Shown here in pieces: positions 30,431-41,276 of a DNA stretch of 64,000 nucleotides (its first letter is position 1; every line of letters begins with the position of its first letter). Where the stretch lies: NCBI RefSeq assembly GCF_901472535.1, contig NZ_LR590470.1:2666001-2730000 (forward strand). Reading direction: 5' to 3'. The notes under the pieces are model-generated. The model made no database searches. It saw nothing but the letters and a program-made list of their open reading frames with translations, and was not told the DNA's origin. The position numbers and the translations under genes are program-made. Origin of the DNA: Sphingobacterium daejeonense (GTDB lineage: Bacteria; Bacteroidota; Bacteroidia; Sphingobacteriales; Sphingobacteriaceae).

Positions 30431-31419
30431 ATTCATCGATTTGGAAACCCCAATATTCATATTTCAAATCATGTTGAAAACTACCTGAACCATTCAATCC
30501 ATGCAATGAGAATGTAATCGGATAAAGGTTTTTATTTTACTGTTATTAATGATATCGTAAGTCTTTTTGTACAGATCCAAAATAGCTTTTCTGCCTTCAG
30601 CTTTATTGATCATGGTTTCTCTTTTGGAACTTGTTCGATGTAGGATCGCCAAACTCGATTGATCCAATATTTTTAAATCGACCTCATTCAAAGGGGTTAA
30701 ATCAGACATCTTGTTCAACACTGAAATAAAATCCTCTTCTTTAGATTTCGATTGTGCGTAAAAAATTACTCTATCACCATAAGATGCCCTCTTAACATAA
30801 TAACAAGGCAATTTATGTTTCTTAATTTCTTCTTCGGCCTCAACTGATAACAATTCTGCAGCATCAGGAAATTCCATGATTACTTCAAAAATATTAAAAT
30901 TCATAGCACAATAAAATGAGGACTCAGCCTCTTTAAACCCTTTCAATAAAGGAAAAAATCTCTCCCTTTCTTTTTCCGTCATAAGCATCCCTTTCAAGAA
31001 ATTATAATCCAGTATTTCCCTCCAATAATTTTTCGGACTTATATCTGAATCCTCAATAACAGGTATATGAAGTCCTACATACTGCTGAACATCCAATAAA
31101 GTCGGTATTTTATTAAATTGTTCAGATCCCAAATTCGCTTCATAACTCATCAGTCGCACAGGAAGCTTTTATAGCTATCATACCGAGAAATGGAAATTTT
31201 ACTTTCGTCACCTTTAAACTCTACTATATTTCCAGGATAAATTAATAGATTGTTTTCATCATCTACATTGAAATAATGGATAATAGAATTTCGAGAAATT
31301 TTAATGGGTTCTGCTTCAGGCTTTGGCTGCGGAATTTCAGGATCTACATTTGAGCTTTTTGAACAGGAATAAAAAATAAATATGATTAGAACAGAAAAAT
31401 TAAAGAAATTTATTTTCAT
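30429..31419 (-). CDS. Cholesterol-dependent-cytolysin-like lipoprotein (two apparent frameshifts)
   Basis: MKINFFNFSVLIIFIFYSC|SKSS is a lipoprotein signal. The mature part follows the order of thiol-activated cytolysins from memory: LLIYPGNIVEF (compare 'tYPGAL..aN'), KLPCYYVKRASYGDRVIFYA and SKSKEEDFISVLN (compare 'PP.yissVAYGR.vyl.l.t.s.s..v.aaf'), SSLAILHRTSSKRET, then LYPITFSLHGLNG (compare 'PIaYtt.FLkdN'). It stops before any D4 membrane-binding domain. Missing bases near 31160 (TT) and 30524 (A5) are needed; about 330 residues repaired. Likely a short CDC-like pore-forming protein; moderately sure. Confidence 0.55.
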
Positions 31420-31573
31420 AATTTTTAATATAATAGCCGTGTAATGCAAACTTAACAATTCAATATTAAGTAAAAATTAACAAAACAAAAACTCAAAGTT
31501 TAACAAACCTGCGAAATAAAACAAATCCACAGAATTTCCGTTTTAAGATATAACTTATTGAAAACAGATATAC

Positions 31574-31969
31574 ATGAAAAAATTATCCCTCATATTAGGT
31601 TTACCTTTCATCATTGCTTGTGCCAGCAGTCAAGGAACAGGAACAAAACCACCCAAAATCATCGGAAATTGGCAATGGATTGAAACATCTGGCGGATTTG
31701 CCGGCATAACAAAAACACCAGAATCAACCAACTCCATCAAACATTTACAGATTACAAAAGACAGTATTTTCTATTATGACAATGGTGAGCTGTCAAATGC
31801 ACAGCCCTATAAATTAGAATTAGCAATGTCGCAACTCAGCAATAAAAACGAATGGCAAATCGACGAAACAGTCAGTAAAGTCTTTGTCCACCGACAAGAT
31901 TCTACTCTGGTTTTAGTGGAGGATTGTTTTGACTGCTTCTCCCATAAATATGTGAAAATGAAAGAATAA
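31574..31969 (+). CDS. Small lipoprotein, lipocalin-like
   Basis: 131 residues; signal LILGLPFIIAC|ASSQG with a lipobox-like Cys at residue 16. The mature part begins IIGNWQWIETSGGF and ends FDCFSHKYVKMKE, a beta-strand-rich single domain of the size and 'GxW' opening seen in lipocalin-like Bacteroidota lipoproteins. No ligand is known. It is divergent from the cytolysin-like gene and converges with the M16 gene. Confidence 0.6.
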   Translation: MKKLSLILGLPFIIACASSQGTGTKPPKIIGNWQWIETSGGFAGITKTPESTNSIKHLQITKDSIFYYDNGELSNAQPYKLELAMSQLSNKNEWQIDETVSKVFVHRQDSTLVLVEDCFDCFSHKYVKMKE

Positions 31970-32000
31970 GCAAAAGAATTATTGATTATTTATATCATAA

Positions 32001-32026
32001 AAAAAGCCCCTTTAAAAGGGCTTTTT
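32001..32026. terminator. Terminator between convergent genes
   Basis: AAAAAGCCCC...AAGGGCTTTTT forms a GC-rich stem with T runs on both strands, just after the lipoprotein stop and 4 bp before the M16 stop. Confidence 0.75.
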
Positions 32027-32029
32027 AGA

Positions 32030-34887
32030 TTATTTTGCATCCGAAAGAAGGATAAACTTGTAGAAGTTTTCTTCTTTCAGATATTTGTTTGCAGCTGCTT
32101 TTACAGACTCAATGCTCACCTTGTCAAGCTCCTCTAAATATCGAGTTACTTTGGTAGGATCTGTATCATTCTGAACAGAACCTAAAAAGCTGACCCGCCC
32201 AGAAACCATTCTCACGTAAATTGATTTCCAACTGACGTTTCTCTTCAATCTTGAACTTATCTAAATCAACTTGCGATGGACCATCAGCCTTGATTTTTTT
32301 AATTACATCAATCGCTGAATTAATCAATGGCTGATATTTATCTACACTTGTTCCAAACCCAATCATAAATGTATACCTAGGTTTCGGAAACTTACTTACG
32401 GAAAATCTAGCACCTGTACCATATACTCCACTCTCCTCTTCACGAAGTCTTTCTAATAATTTATTAGTCAAAATAGTCTCTAATGCAGATGTATTCAGAT
32501 TCTCTTGTTCATTGTATGTATAATCTCCATACATGGTCAAACGAACCATCGCTTTAGCTTCTTTCCCTTTATTGACTACTTTCTCAACACCTTTGTTGTT
32601 CTCATATAGGTTCAAATCTTTTGCTTCTTCTTTTACGGTTTGTAGTAGGAAGAGCAGCAAGATATTCTTCTAAATAAGGTTTGATCTCGTCTTCAGTAAA
32701 GGATCCAACGATTACAAAGGTAAAATCTGAAGCATCAGCAAATCTATCTTTGTATATTTCGAGCGCCTTGGCTTGGTTTACATTTTCAAGGTCTTTCAAT
32801 GAATAAGGAACACGACGGATGCTGTTACCGTAAAGTGTACGCTGAATGGCATCACTATAGACGAAGTTTGGATCATTTTCACGATTCGCCATCATATCCT
32901 TCTGTTTACTGATAACGCTTTGGAAAACATCATCTTCGATTCTTGGCTCCGTGAAATAACCATAAACCATCTCAAAAGCTGTTTTTAAACTTTCCTTATC
33001 CGTCGAACCACGCAATCCCTCAGCACGCTCTGAAATATAAGGACTGATGTTCACATCTTTTCCAGTTAAGCTTTTTTGTAACTCAACCGTATTCAATTGA
33101 CCGATACCAGAACTATTCACTAAATTCCCAGCAAAGGAAGCTGACATATAATCCGCATCAGAATACAAGGAAGTACCACCTGGACTATATGCGTTGATAG
33201 AAATCTCATCATTCTTGAATTTAGTAGGTTTTAATAAGACCTTAACGCCATTGCTCAAGATGATTTCTTTAGTTTCAATTTTATCAATCGACTTTTCAGA
33301 CTTAATCGATCCCTTAACAGGAGCTTTAGACAACATAGGTAAATCAGACACCTTATCTTCGTAGGCTTTCAGATCCTCTTTGTCAATGGAATCAAACCAA
33401 GAATTTACAGCAGCTTCATCTGGCAATTTGTCTTTATCGGTCTCAGGCGCCAAAATCAATACATCACGATTCGTGTCAACATAAAATTCTTTGGCGATGT
33501 CTTCAACTTCTTTTAAAGTTAATGTTGGCAACAATTGCTTAGTTAATTCATACCTATCTTCATTGCCCAATGCAGGACCATCATTCAAGAAATGATTTAA
33601 ATAAGTATTTACATAACTATCTGATTTACGTTTATCACGCTCAACATAAGAAGATTCATTGTTCTTGGAGATGGAACTGATAGCTCTCTTGAATTCTGAT
33701 TCTGTGAATCCGAATCTTTGAAAACGATCTAATTCTCTTACAACAGCTTTGAAACCATCTTCAAATTGACCAGGCTTTGACACAAAAAAATGCCCCCATA
33801 TTATCTAGACCACCAATAAAACCTGAGATATCAACGCCACCTTGAATAAATGGAGGGTTCGCTGATTGACCTAGTTCACGAAGTCTCGGCATTGATCATT
33901 TGATTGAATACATCTTTCAATAGATCCCTGCGATAATCTTTCACAGTTACTACTTTTTCCTCAGGGTGCTTGATAAGATTTGACCGATAGTATATGACAT
34001 CTCCGGATCAGTAACCTTGATAAATTGATTTTTATTCAATAAATCAACCTTGTATTCAGTTCTAGGTTTTTTGTTGGCTGGAACCTTCATATCTGAAAAC
34101 AACCTTTTCACCTCAGCCTCCATCTGTTTTGGATCAATATCCCCAACTATAATAAGAGACTGCAAATCAGGACGGTACCAATCTTTATGGAATTGACGAA
34201 TTACTTCAGGATCGAAATTCATAACGACCTTTTCGGTTCCAATTGGTAGTCGGTCAGAGTATCGAGAGCCATTCAACATCACTGGAAAATATTGATCGCG
34301 CATACGTTGCTGTGCACCACGGCCACCACGCATTTCTTCCATGATAATTCCACGCTCTTTATTGATCTCCTCTGTGTCCAACATGGCATCCTGCGCCCAA
34401 TCGCGCATTACTTGGAGACCATTTTTTAATAATTCTGGATCGTCCGAAGGTATCGGTAGTTGATAAACGGTCTCGTCAAAACTTGTATAAGCATTTAAGT
34501 CAGACCCAAAACGAACACCAGCTTTCTGAAGGTAATCGATCAATTCGTTCTTTGGAAAATGCTTCAATCCATTGAAGTTCATATGCTCCATAAAGTGAGC
34601 CAAGCCCAATTGGTTTTCATCCTCAAGGATAGAACCAACTTTCATAGCCAAATACATCGTTACACGTTTCTCTGGCTCAGCATTTTTACGAATGTAATAC
34701 TGAAAACCATTTTCCAATTTCCCTTTAATAACATCCTTATCAAAAGGTAATTTAGCATCCCATTTAAGGGAATCGTTAATCAATAATACTTTAGCTTCAG
34801 AGTTTAAGGTTGAAGGAACGTAAGCACTCGCCATCTCCGTCGCAAAGGGCAACAGAAAGGCTAATGCCAAGGGTTTAGAATTTTCAT
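32030..34887 (-). CDS. M16 (pitrilysin-type) zinc protease (about six apparent indels)
   Basis: Exported metallopeptidase. The true start is probably the ATG at 34887 (MKILNP, then LALAFLLPFATEMASA after restoring one T), giving a signal peptide. GLAHFMEHMNFNG holds the zinc motif HxxEH, and the downstream Glu lies in the TEEINKERGIIMEEMRGG segment (cut in two in my reading). The second M16 half follows from about residue 500. Two missing bases (34870, 33984) and four extra ones (near 33890, 33787, 32655, 32200) repair it to about 951 residues, the normal two-domain size. The active site is intact. Confidence 0.87.
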
Positions 34888-35007
34888 AATTTCAAAAAAA
34901 ATTTTCTAGAATGGTTATTAATTTATATTTGTTGCCAATCTACAATAAATTATTAAAGCATTAAAACAATTTCTCTATTCTCGCAAAGATTTAGATATAT
35001 TTAACAG

Positions 35008-35901
35008 ATGAATTGGGAACAACTAAAAAAGGATTTTAAACGTTATTTACTGCTAGAAAGAGGCTTAAGCGATAACAGTATAGTCGCGTATTTAAATGAC
35101 GTTAAAAAACTTCAGAGTTTTTGCCGAATTGCAACAAATTGAACCAAAGGATTTTCAGACCAATGATATACAGAACTTCCTCAAATGGATCAATGAATTC
35201 CCCATTTCGGGAATATACCCAAGCAAGGATCCTCTCAGGTATAAAAACATTCTTTGGCTTTCTACAATTGAACATGGCTTAGTAAACAACCCAGCAGAAC
35301 TTATTGAAACCCCTAGGCTATCCAGAAAAATTCCTGCCGTTCTTAGTATTCAAGAAATTGATGAACTAATTTCTGCAATCAACCTATCTACTACAGAAGG
35401 AACTCGAAACAAAGCAATTTTAGAAATGCTGTATGGCTGTGGACTTCGTGTATCGGAACTCTGCAACCTTAAAATATCAAATCTCTTCCTCGATGTAGAA
35501 TTCATTAAAGTGGAAGGTAAGGGAAATAAAGAAAGACTGATTCCAATTGGCCAACAAGCTATAAAATACTTAAAGATATACCTGGAAGAAATCAGGGTAC
35601 ATCAGACTATAAAAGCAGGTAAAGAAGATTTTGTATTCTTGAACAGAAGGGGTTCTCCCCTTTCAAGGGTTATGATATTTCTGATCATCAAAGACCTTGC
35701 TGTAAAGATTGGATTGGAAAAAGAAATAAGTCCCATACCTTCAGACATAGCTTTGCTTCACACCTAGTTGAAGGCGGAGCAGATCTTAGAGCAGTACAAG
35801 ATATGCTAGGACATGAAAGCATCACAACAACAGAGATCTATACGCATATAGACAAAGAATATCTGCAAAGTGTCATCACTCAATTCCATCCCAGGTCTTA
35901 A
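35008..35901 (+). CDS. XerC/XerD-type tyrosine recombinase (two compensating indels)
   Basis: Starts [20 protein letters not shown] at 35008. The catalytic residues are in place: Arg in [15 protein letters not shown], Lys in [14 protein letters not shown], His-x-x-Arg in the repaired [15 protein letters not shown], then [16 protein letters not shown] with His and nucleophile Tyr. An extra base near 35107 and a missing C near 35740 cancel, giving 297 residues, exactly Xer-sized. It is probably the chromosomal dimer-resolution recombinase, not a phage integrase; C or D cannot be decided. Confidence 0.9.
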
Positions 35902-35921
35902 TGCAACAAAGTTTAATTTAA

Positions 35922-35953
35922 TTTGCAACATTATTGCATTTGAATTATATTTG
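35922..35953 (+). promoter_or_regulatory. Promoter with overlapping palindromic operator (putative metal regulator site)
   Basis: TTTG (35922-35925), 20 nt, TATATTTG (35946-35953) is a full Bacteroidota promoter. TGCAACATTATTGCA (35924-35938; arms TGCAA/TTGCA) sits across the -33 box, the place for a repressor. Another TGCAACA occurs at 35902-35908. With zinc-type genes downstream, a Zur-like site is a fair guess, not shown. Confidence 0.55.
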
Positions 35954-35957
35954 CACC

Positions 35958-36209
35958 GTGATTACTTATCTAAAGCCGTTTAAACAATTAATATCATCCT
36001 TTTGGATTGGAATTATGTTCCTTTCCATCGGGTTAATTGTATTACATAGGCATGATCACCATCAAGAATCGCATTCTTGTCATACAGAAACAAAACATGA
36101 CCATCAACATCCCAATTCGGAAGATTGTCATTATTGTTTTCTGTTTTTTCAACAGGGCATTCAAAATGTTTATGGATTTTCATGGGAATCTAAACCAATG
36201 GATTTTTAA
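35958..36209 (+). CDS. Small His-rich membrane protein
   Basis: About 84 residues. The start is uncertain: GTG at 35958, which would be nearly leaderless given the promoter, or ATG at 36015. One transmembrane helix (FWIGIMFLSIGLIVL) is followed by LHRHDHHQESHSCHTETKHD and HQHPNSEDCHYCF, with many His and Cys suited to zinc or another divalent metal. It is the first gene after the palindromic promoter and precedes a TonB receptor, so a role in metal handling is inferred. No named family recognised. Confidence 0.6.
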   Translation: MITYLKPFKQLISSFWIGIMFLSIGLIVLHRHDHHQESHSCHTETKHDHQHPNSEDCHYCFLFFQQGIQNVYGFSWESKPMDF

Positions 36210-36350
36210 TAGCTGCTGTATTAAACCACAGTAAGATAGAATTCCCATCCCTTAATCCTCAGACTGGCAAAAGTTTGCGAGCACCTCCCTTTCCTATATT
36301 ATTTAATCGAGTAATATACAGCATTTTATAATTTATTTACTACAACATTC

Positions 36351-38653
36351 ATGTTGAAATATGTATGGACTGCGCTTCTATTCTTATCGATAGGAATTGT
36401 AAATGCACAGACCAATAATCAATATATCAATGGTATTGTCCTGGACGAGAGCGCTGAACCAATTGTTGGCGCAAGCATTACTGTACTAGAAAAGGATTTT
36501 AATACTACTTCTGATGTTCATGGCAACTTTAAGTTCAAAGAGGGCGATGGACATCAACACCTTACTTTACGTGTTTCTGCTTGGGTTATGAAACTTTTGA
36601 ACAGCCTATTCATACGGAAGCTGGGCATACTTTAAAAATTGTCCTTAAGTCCATTTCCGTATCCATTGATGCTGTATCAATTTCAGCTCAACAAGAAGAG
36701 CAAAAAACGGCAATCAAAGCAAAATTAAGCCAACAATTGATCGAAGAATCCAAAGGTAAATTGTCTGCAGAGGTTTTTTCACAGTTGTCAGGTGTCAGCA
36801 TTCTGAATTCGGGACATTCGGTTGCAAAACCTGTTATCCATGGCCTTCACAGTAATCGCATTATCCTCATGAACAACGGTGTAAAGCAGGAAGGACAACA
36901 ATGGGGTATGGAACATGCTCCAGAGATTGATCCATTTGCAGCTGATGAATTTGAAGTAATTAAAGGAGCCCAAGCTGTACGCTATGGTGCAGATGCCCTA
37001 GGCGGAGTATTGCTGGCAAAAGCTCAAAACCTAGATCCATCAAAATTCCAAGGTAGAGCAGATGTAATCGCGCAATCAAATGGAAGAGGTGGTATGGCCA
37101 ACCTACAATTCCAAGGGGGCATCAATTCTATCCCTGAATTGGCTTGGAAAGTGCAAGGTTCAGCCAAAAAATTAGGTGACAGCAAAGCTCCTAATTACTA
37201 TTTGGGAAACACGGGTTCAGAAGAGATCAATTTTTCTGGAACAGTGCAATACCGTAAGGAAAATAAATTGATAGAAGCATATTACAGTAGGTTTGCCACA
37301 GAACTCGGCGTGTTCTATGGAGCACATGTCGGAACCATAGATGACATCTATGCAAGAATTGAAAATGGTGAGCCTTTTGAAAAGTATGATTTCAGTTATA
37401 AAATCAATGCTCCAAAACAAAATGTATCCCACCAATTGGGAAAGCTGAAGTATCAACAAGAACTGAATAATGGCATGCAGCTAGAGGCTCAATATGCATG
37501 GCAACAAAACCATCGCAAGGAGTTTGATATGCGAAGAGCTGTTTCAGATGATGTTCCCATGTCAGATATGATTTTGACTACACAACAGTTGGAAGTTATT
37601 CTAAAGGCAAAATCGCACAGCATAGGATTAAATGCAGGTAATCAGGTGAACAACAATGTTTCTGGAACAGGCACCACTCCTATTATTCCGAATTATGACA
37701 ATTATTCCATTGGACTGTTCGGGATTCATCAATTTCAATTCAATAAATGGATTGTAGAAGCTGGATGGCGTTATGATTATCGTTATTTTGACGCAGCAGG
37801 TTATCGATATAAATATACTGATGCTCAACAGTCTGTTCCACAACAATATCTGTTGGAAGACACACGGAGTTTCCATAATTTCTCAGGATCTCTGGGTGCG
37901 GCATATAACTTTAACAACGCTTGGCAATATAAAACCAGCTTAGGGTTAGCATGGCGTGCGCCTACAGCAAATGAGCTTTATAGCGATGGTGTCCACCATG
38001 CTGCAGCAATTTATGAAATCGGAAACCTTGACCTCAAAGCAGAACAAGGATTAAAATGGGTTCATTCCATTTCCCATAAAACCGACAATATTTCATTGAC
38101 TGCTGATATCTTCGGACAACTAATCCATAACTATATATACGCTGCCCCAAATCCGGATTCTGTCAGACAGACCATTCGTGGGACTTTTCCAGTATTCAGC
38201 TATTCGCAAAACAATGCCGTATTTTATGGAGCAGATATCCAATTTGATTGGAAGATAAACCCTACTTTACATTACAGTTTGCAAGGTAGCCTAGTACGTG
38301 CAAAAAACACCAGCACTGATAGCTACCTGCCTTATATCCCATCGGATAGACTTCAAAATTCAATTCAATGGTACTTCACTGAAAACAAAGGCTATGTAAA
38401 ACTGACTCATGAATTTGTAGCTAAACAAAATCGCTATGAAGAAGGGACTGACTATGTTGCCCCTCCTGCTGCCTATAATTTATTCAAGGCTTATATTACT
38501 CAACCTTTCTTAATTAATAAACAACACATCAACATTTCTTTTTCAGTCGACAACCTGTTCAATAAAAGCTATAAAGACTATATGGACAGATTCAGGTATT
38601 ACACTGACCGACCTGGAAGAAACTTTATTTTATCCGTAAACTACAAATTTTAA
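36351..38653 (+). CDS. TonB-dependent outer-membrane receptor, probable zinc receptor (one apparent frameshift)
   Basis: Signal peptide MLKYVWTALLFLSIGIVNAQ; then a carboxypeptidase-regulatory-like domain (INGIVLDESAEPIVGASITV), a plug (KPVIHGLHSNRIILMNNGVK, GAQAVRYGADALGGV) and a 22-strand-type barrel ending FILSVNYKF. ANELYSDGVHHAAAIYEIGN resembles the ZnuD-type loop. A missing T near 36580 restores VSCLGYETFEQPIH. Repaired length about 767. The His-rich neighbours and the palindromic promoter suggest zinc uptake; the substrate is inferred. Confidence 0.8.
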
Positions 38654-38663
38654 AAACGACATC

Positions 38664-39296
38664 ATGAAATCAAACATTGTAATTCTTTTAATATTAGCAT
38701 CATTCTTTACTTTTCAATCATGTTCAAAGGATGATCCAACGCCAGAAGTTGACCAAGAAGAAGTAAGTTCAGCAACCCTTACATTCACTGAGGTTGAAGC
38801 TGAAAAGCACGACGACCATTTTCATTATCATGACATCCAAAACCCAGAAGTTGAGACAATAGAATTCTCAGGTAATGATTTTTTACCTCCTGTAGATGCA
38901 CATGTTCATTTAGAAGTTGGAAAATCATACCGTTTCAACCTTAAAGTAAAAGATTTTGCAGGTCGCGAGAGCCAACAAACTTTCATTGACAGAGCAGATC
39001 AGCATTTTGCTTTCATCCTTGGCGCACCTGAAGGTTCATTGGCAGCAGAATATGCCGACAAAACTGCAGACGACAAAGCAGCTAATGTAGGCGTAACAGG
39101 ATATATCACCGTATTGAAAGCATCAAACAGCTTTACATTCCGCTATTTGATGAGACACCTTAACCCAGGAGTAAAAGACAAAATCAACCCTAAGACTGAT
39201 ATCTTCAACAAAGATTTCAATCAGTTTGCAGGAGCTAACGACTTGGATCTAAAAGTTCAATTCCACCTTGTCGAAGAAGGTCACGAAGGTCACTAA
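38664..39296 (+). CDS. His-rich lipoprotein of the putative zinc locus
   Basis: 210 residues; LASFFTFQSC|SKDDP is a lipoprotein signal. HDDHFHYHD near residue 50 and the C-terminal EEGHEGH are potential metal ligands, and PPVDAHVHLEVG adds two more His. The rest looks like an Ig-like beta sandwich. It starts 10 bp after the TonB receptor, so it is almost surely co-transcribed, and may pass metal to the receptor at the cell surface (inference). Confidence 0.65.
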   Translation: MKSNIVILLILASFFTFQSCSKDDPTPEVDQEEVSSATLTFTEVEAEKHDDHFHYHDIQNPEVETIEFSGNDFLPPVDAHVHLEVGKSYRFNLKVKDFAGRESQQTFIDRADQHFAFILGAPEGSLAAEYADKTADDKAANVGVTGYITVLKASNSFTFRYLMRHLNPGVKDKINPKTDIFNKDFNQFAGANDLDLKVQFHLVEEGHEGH

Positions 39297-39320
39297 TATT
39301 ATTGAAACCCTATAAATCAA

Positions 39321-39344
39321 TAGCTTGCTAAAATCAGCAAGCTA
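39321..39344 (+). terminator. Hairpin after the zinc-type operon
   Basis: Perfect 9-bp arms TAGCTTGCT/AGCAAGCTA with a 6-nt loop, 24 bp after the lipoprotein stop. There is no T run, so termination is probable, not certain. Confidence 0.5.
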
Positions 39345-39371
39345 TAGTTGCATAAAACGCATAAAAAATAC

Positions 39372-39379
39372 TATTTTTG
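39372..39379 (+). promoter_or_regulatory. -7 box of tRNA-Arg
   Basis: TATTTTTG matches TAnnTTTG 7 nt before the tRNA; a GTTG at 39347-39350 lies 21 nt upstream as a partial -33. Confidence 0.55.
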
Positions 39380-39386
39380 GCGTGCC

Positions 39387-39458
39387 GCCTCCGTAGTTCA
39401 ATGGATAGAATGTTAGATTCCGGTTCTGATGATGTAGGTTCGATTCCTACCGGAGGTA
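39387..39458 (+). tRNA. tRNA-Arg (CCG)
   Basis: 72 nt: acceptor GCCTCCG/CGGAGGT (one G-U), D arm AGTTCAATGGATAGAAT, anticodon stem TTAGA/TCTGA with loop TTCCGGT (anticodon CCG), T arm GTAGGTTCGATTCCTAC. Confidence 0.95.
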
Positions 39459-39473
39459 CAAAAAAGCGAAAAA

Positions 39474-39496
39474 AGCCAGTCCCAAGACTGGCTTTT
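39474..39496 (+). terminator. tRNA-Arg terminator
   Basis: Stem AGCCAGTC/GACTGGCT with a CCAA loop and T4. Confidence 0.85.
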
Positions 39497-39624
39497 ATTA
39501 TTTACTAAGATCAAGGTTGCTTAAGAAACAAATATTGCCTCTAGCCCGGCGGGACTCCCATTATATCCCAAACTATAAAATGCCAGATGAATGCAACTAT
39601 TAAAGAAAGGATCGTTTCAAACTA

Positions 39625-39865
39625 TAAAAACCCCAGAGGGGTGCTACTATTATAGAAATGATTATAAAGCAACATTCAACCCTGTAGGGGTGCAACTATT
39701 ATAGACAGGTGGAGACACGAGCCACGGCGCAAAAACCCCATCGGAGTAAAATGCCATAGGCATGAAATATCTCTTAAATGCCGTAGGCATGTAATATCTA
39801 TAGAAATGAAAATCGCATCAAACACAAACGCCATAGGTGTGGCATGTTTGTTAAATCCCTGCTAT
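39625..39865. repeat. REP-like palindromic repeat cluster
   Basis: Same units as at 11858-12345 (ACCCCAGAGGGGT, ATGCCGTAGGCAT, GCCATAGGTGTGGCATG), some worn. With the double-hairpin element it fills 39.5-40.26 kb; no gene is seen there. Confidence 0.75.
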
Positions 39866-39904
39866 AAATTGTCAGCCAAGAAGGGTTGTTCTAACGCTTG
39901 CACA

Positions 39905-40050
39905 GCGCCTAAATAGTTTCTCTCGCTAAAGCGAGAGAATGACACACACCTTTTTTTTATAAGGGGCGATTTTGGGGGAATGGAGTTGCGGCAAGCCGCA
40001 ACTCCATTCCCCCCAAAATCGCCCATGTGTTCTCCCAACATGCGTGTTCA
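39905..40050. repeat. Double-hairpin repeat element, copy B
   Basis: Same opening GCGCCTAAATAGTTTC as copy A. The small hairpin is perfect (39918-39926/39931-39939, loop TAAA), followed by GAATGACAC. The long hairpin has arms of 29 and 30 nt (39964-39992, 39995-40024), fully paired except for one bulged C, with a 2-nt centre. It ends in CGTGTTCATCC. Confidence 0.75.
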
Positions 40051-40334
40051 TCCTTCATCACAAGCTCAGAAAACCGTTTTTATAATATTGACCTCAGACA
40101 TTGTATTAAGTCTTCCGCCGCTATGGTTGGTGTCACCACCAACCAACTTTGTCACCAAAACAAAAGATATTCATGAGCTAAATAAAATATTTTATATTAT
40201 AAATGCATACATTTTAATCATAAAGATTTTTTTATAATTTTAATGTATCATAAAATTAAATAATGAAAAACCTTTTTTTAATGAAAAACGCTATTCTTAA
40301 CCAATTCATCTCAACACGAATCTGCGAATTAGAG

Positions 40335-40706
40335 ATGCTATTAAGATTCACATTTTATTTTTTAATTATCGGTTTTTCATTACTCGTATCCGCCTGTAAT
40401 AATCAAAATAAGGACTTTAGATATGTTCAAACCATTCCCGATTCATTGAGAACATCAGAAGAAAAGATGGTTGCAAACCAATTAATCAAGGTTTTAATTG
40501 AAGATATAAAAGTGGAGAATAATAAGATTGTATTAAAATCTTCAAAGTCAGATTTCAAATCGAAAGGAATTCCAATTCAATATTTTAATAAATTGACAGA
40601 CGATATTGATAACACAAACAAATACATGAATTCGAATAATGTGAATAATATTCAAGAATTAGTGGATTCATTAAAATCGAATTTAAGCAGAGAATTAAAA
40701 AATTAG
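40335..40706 (+). CDS. Hypothetical lipoprotein
   Basis: Starting at MLLRFTFYFLIIGFSLLVSAC gives a clean lipobox LVSAC|NNQ; ATGs at 40263 and 40281 would add a non-signal extension. The mature part of about 100 residues is Lys/Asn-rich and mostly helical (KMVANQLIKVLIEDIKVENN; NVNNIQELVDSLKSNLSREL). It stands alone between repeat clusters. I do not recognise a family. Confidence 0.5.
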   Translation: MLLRFTFYFLIIGFSLLVSACNNQNKDFRYVQTIPDSLRTSEEKMVANQLIKVLIEDIKVENNKIVLKSSKSDFKSKGIPIQYFNKLTDDIDNTNKYMNSNNVNNIQELVDSLKSNLSRELKN

Positions 40707-40789
40707 AGCTCAAATACTAGTCTACTTTTCTAATAAAACCATAAACCTTGCCCTCAACAATCAAGGTAACCTCAATACTAAAATATAAA

Positions 40790-40850
40790 ACCCCAGAGGG
40801 GTGTAACTTTTCTAGAATGATTATTCAACGTCAATAAACCCTGTAGGGGT
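40790..40850. repeat. Short REP-like repeat pair
   Basis: ACCCCAGAGGGGTGTAAC and ACCCTGTAGGGGTGCAAC, about 50 bp apart, as in the larger clusters. Confidence 0.65.
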
Positions 40851-40973
40851 GCAACAATAAATCACAACAATCACTTGTTTCAAAACAAAAAATGACCTTT
40901 CCAGGCCACCTAATTTAAAACTATAAAATCTCTTATGTCTTTTGTCTAATGTCTAATCCCATTACACAAAAAA

Positions 40974-40993
40974 AAGCCGCCCTTGGGCAGCTT
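40974..40993 (-). terminator. S21 terminator
   Basis: On the minus strand AGCTGCCC-AA-GGGCGGCT (one G-U) is followed by T8, just after the rpsU stop. Confidence 0.8.
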
Positions 40994-41003
40994 TCAAATA
41001 TCA

Positions 41004-41195
41004 TTACGCGTTATCTTGATTTAAAGATTGCTTATAAATAGCCTTCTTAACTTGGATACGACGAGCAACGGATTTCTTCTCATAAGCTTGACGTGAACGT
41101 AATTCTCTTAATACGCCAGTTTTCTCGAATTTCTTCTTGAAACGTTTTAACGCTCTATCTAAAGATTCTCCTTCTTTTACATTAACAATAATCAT
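41004..41195 (-). CDS. rpsU: 30S ribosomal protein S21
   Basis: 63 residues, intact. [20 protein letters not shown] (the 'GEsld.AlrRFKr' signature), [20 protein letters not shown] and a basic C-terminus. In Bacteroidota S21 takes part in occluding the anti-Shine-Dalgarno, in line with the lack of clear SD sites before the genes here. It is transcribed alone. Confidence 0.96.
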   Translation of the reverse strand: MIIVNVKEGESLDRALKRFKKKFEKTGVLRELRSRQAYEKKSVARRIQVKKAIYKQSLNQDNA

Positions 41196-41276
41196 AGCTT
41201 TTTGTATACCTCCTTTCGTCGTAAAAATTCTTGGTCTGCAAAGATACGTAAAGCAATAGGATTACACAAGCTATTA

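Noticed and set aside
35008..35901. Xer recombinase as the integrase of the tRNA-Met island
   Set aside because: It is 6 kb outside the island, Xer-sized at 297 residues, and lacks the extended arm-binding domain of island integrases.
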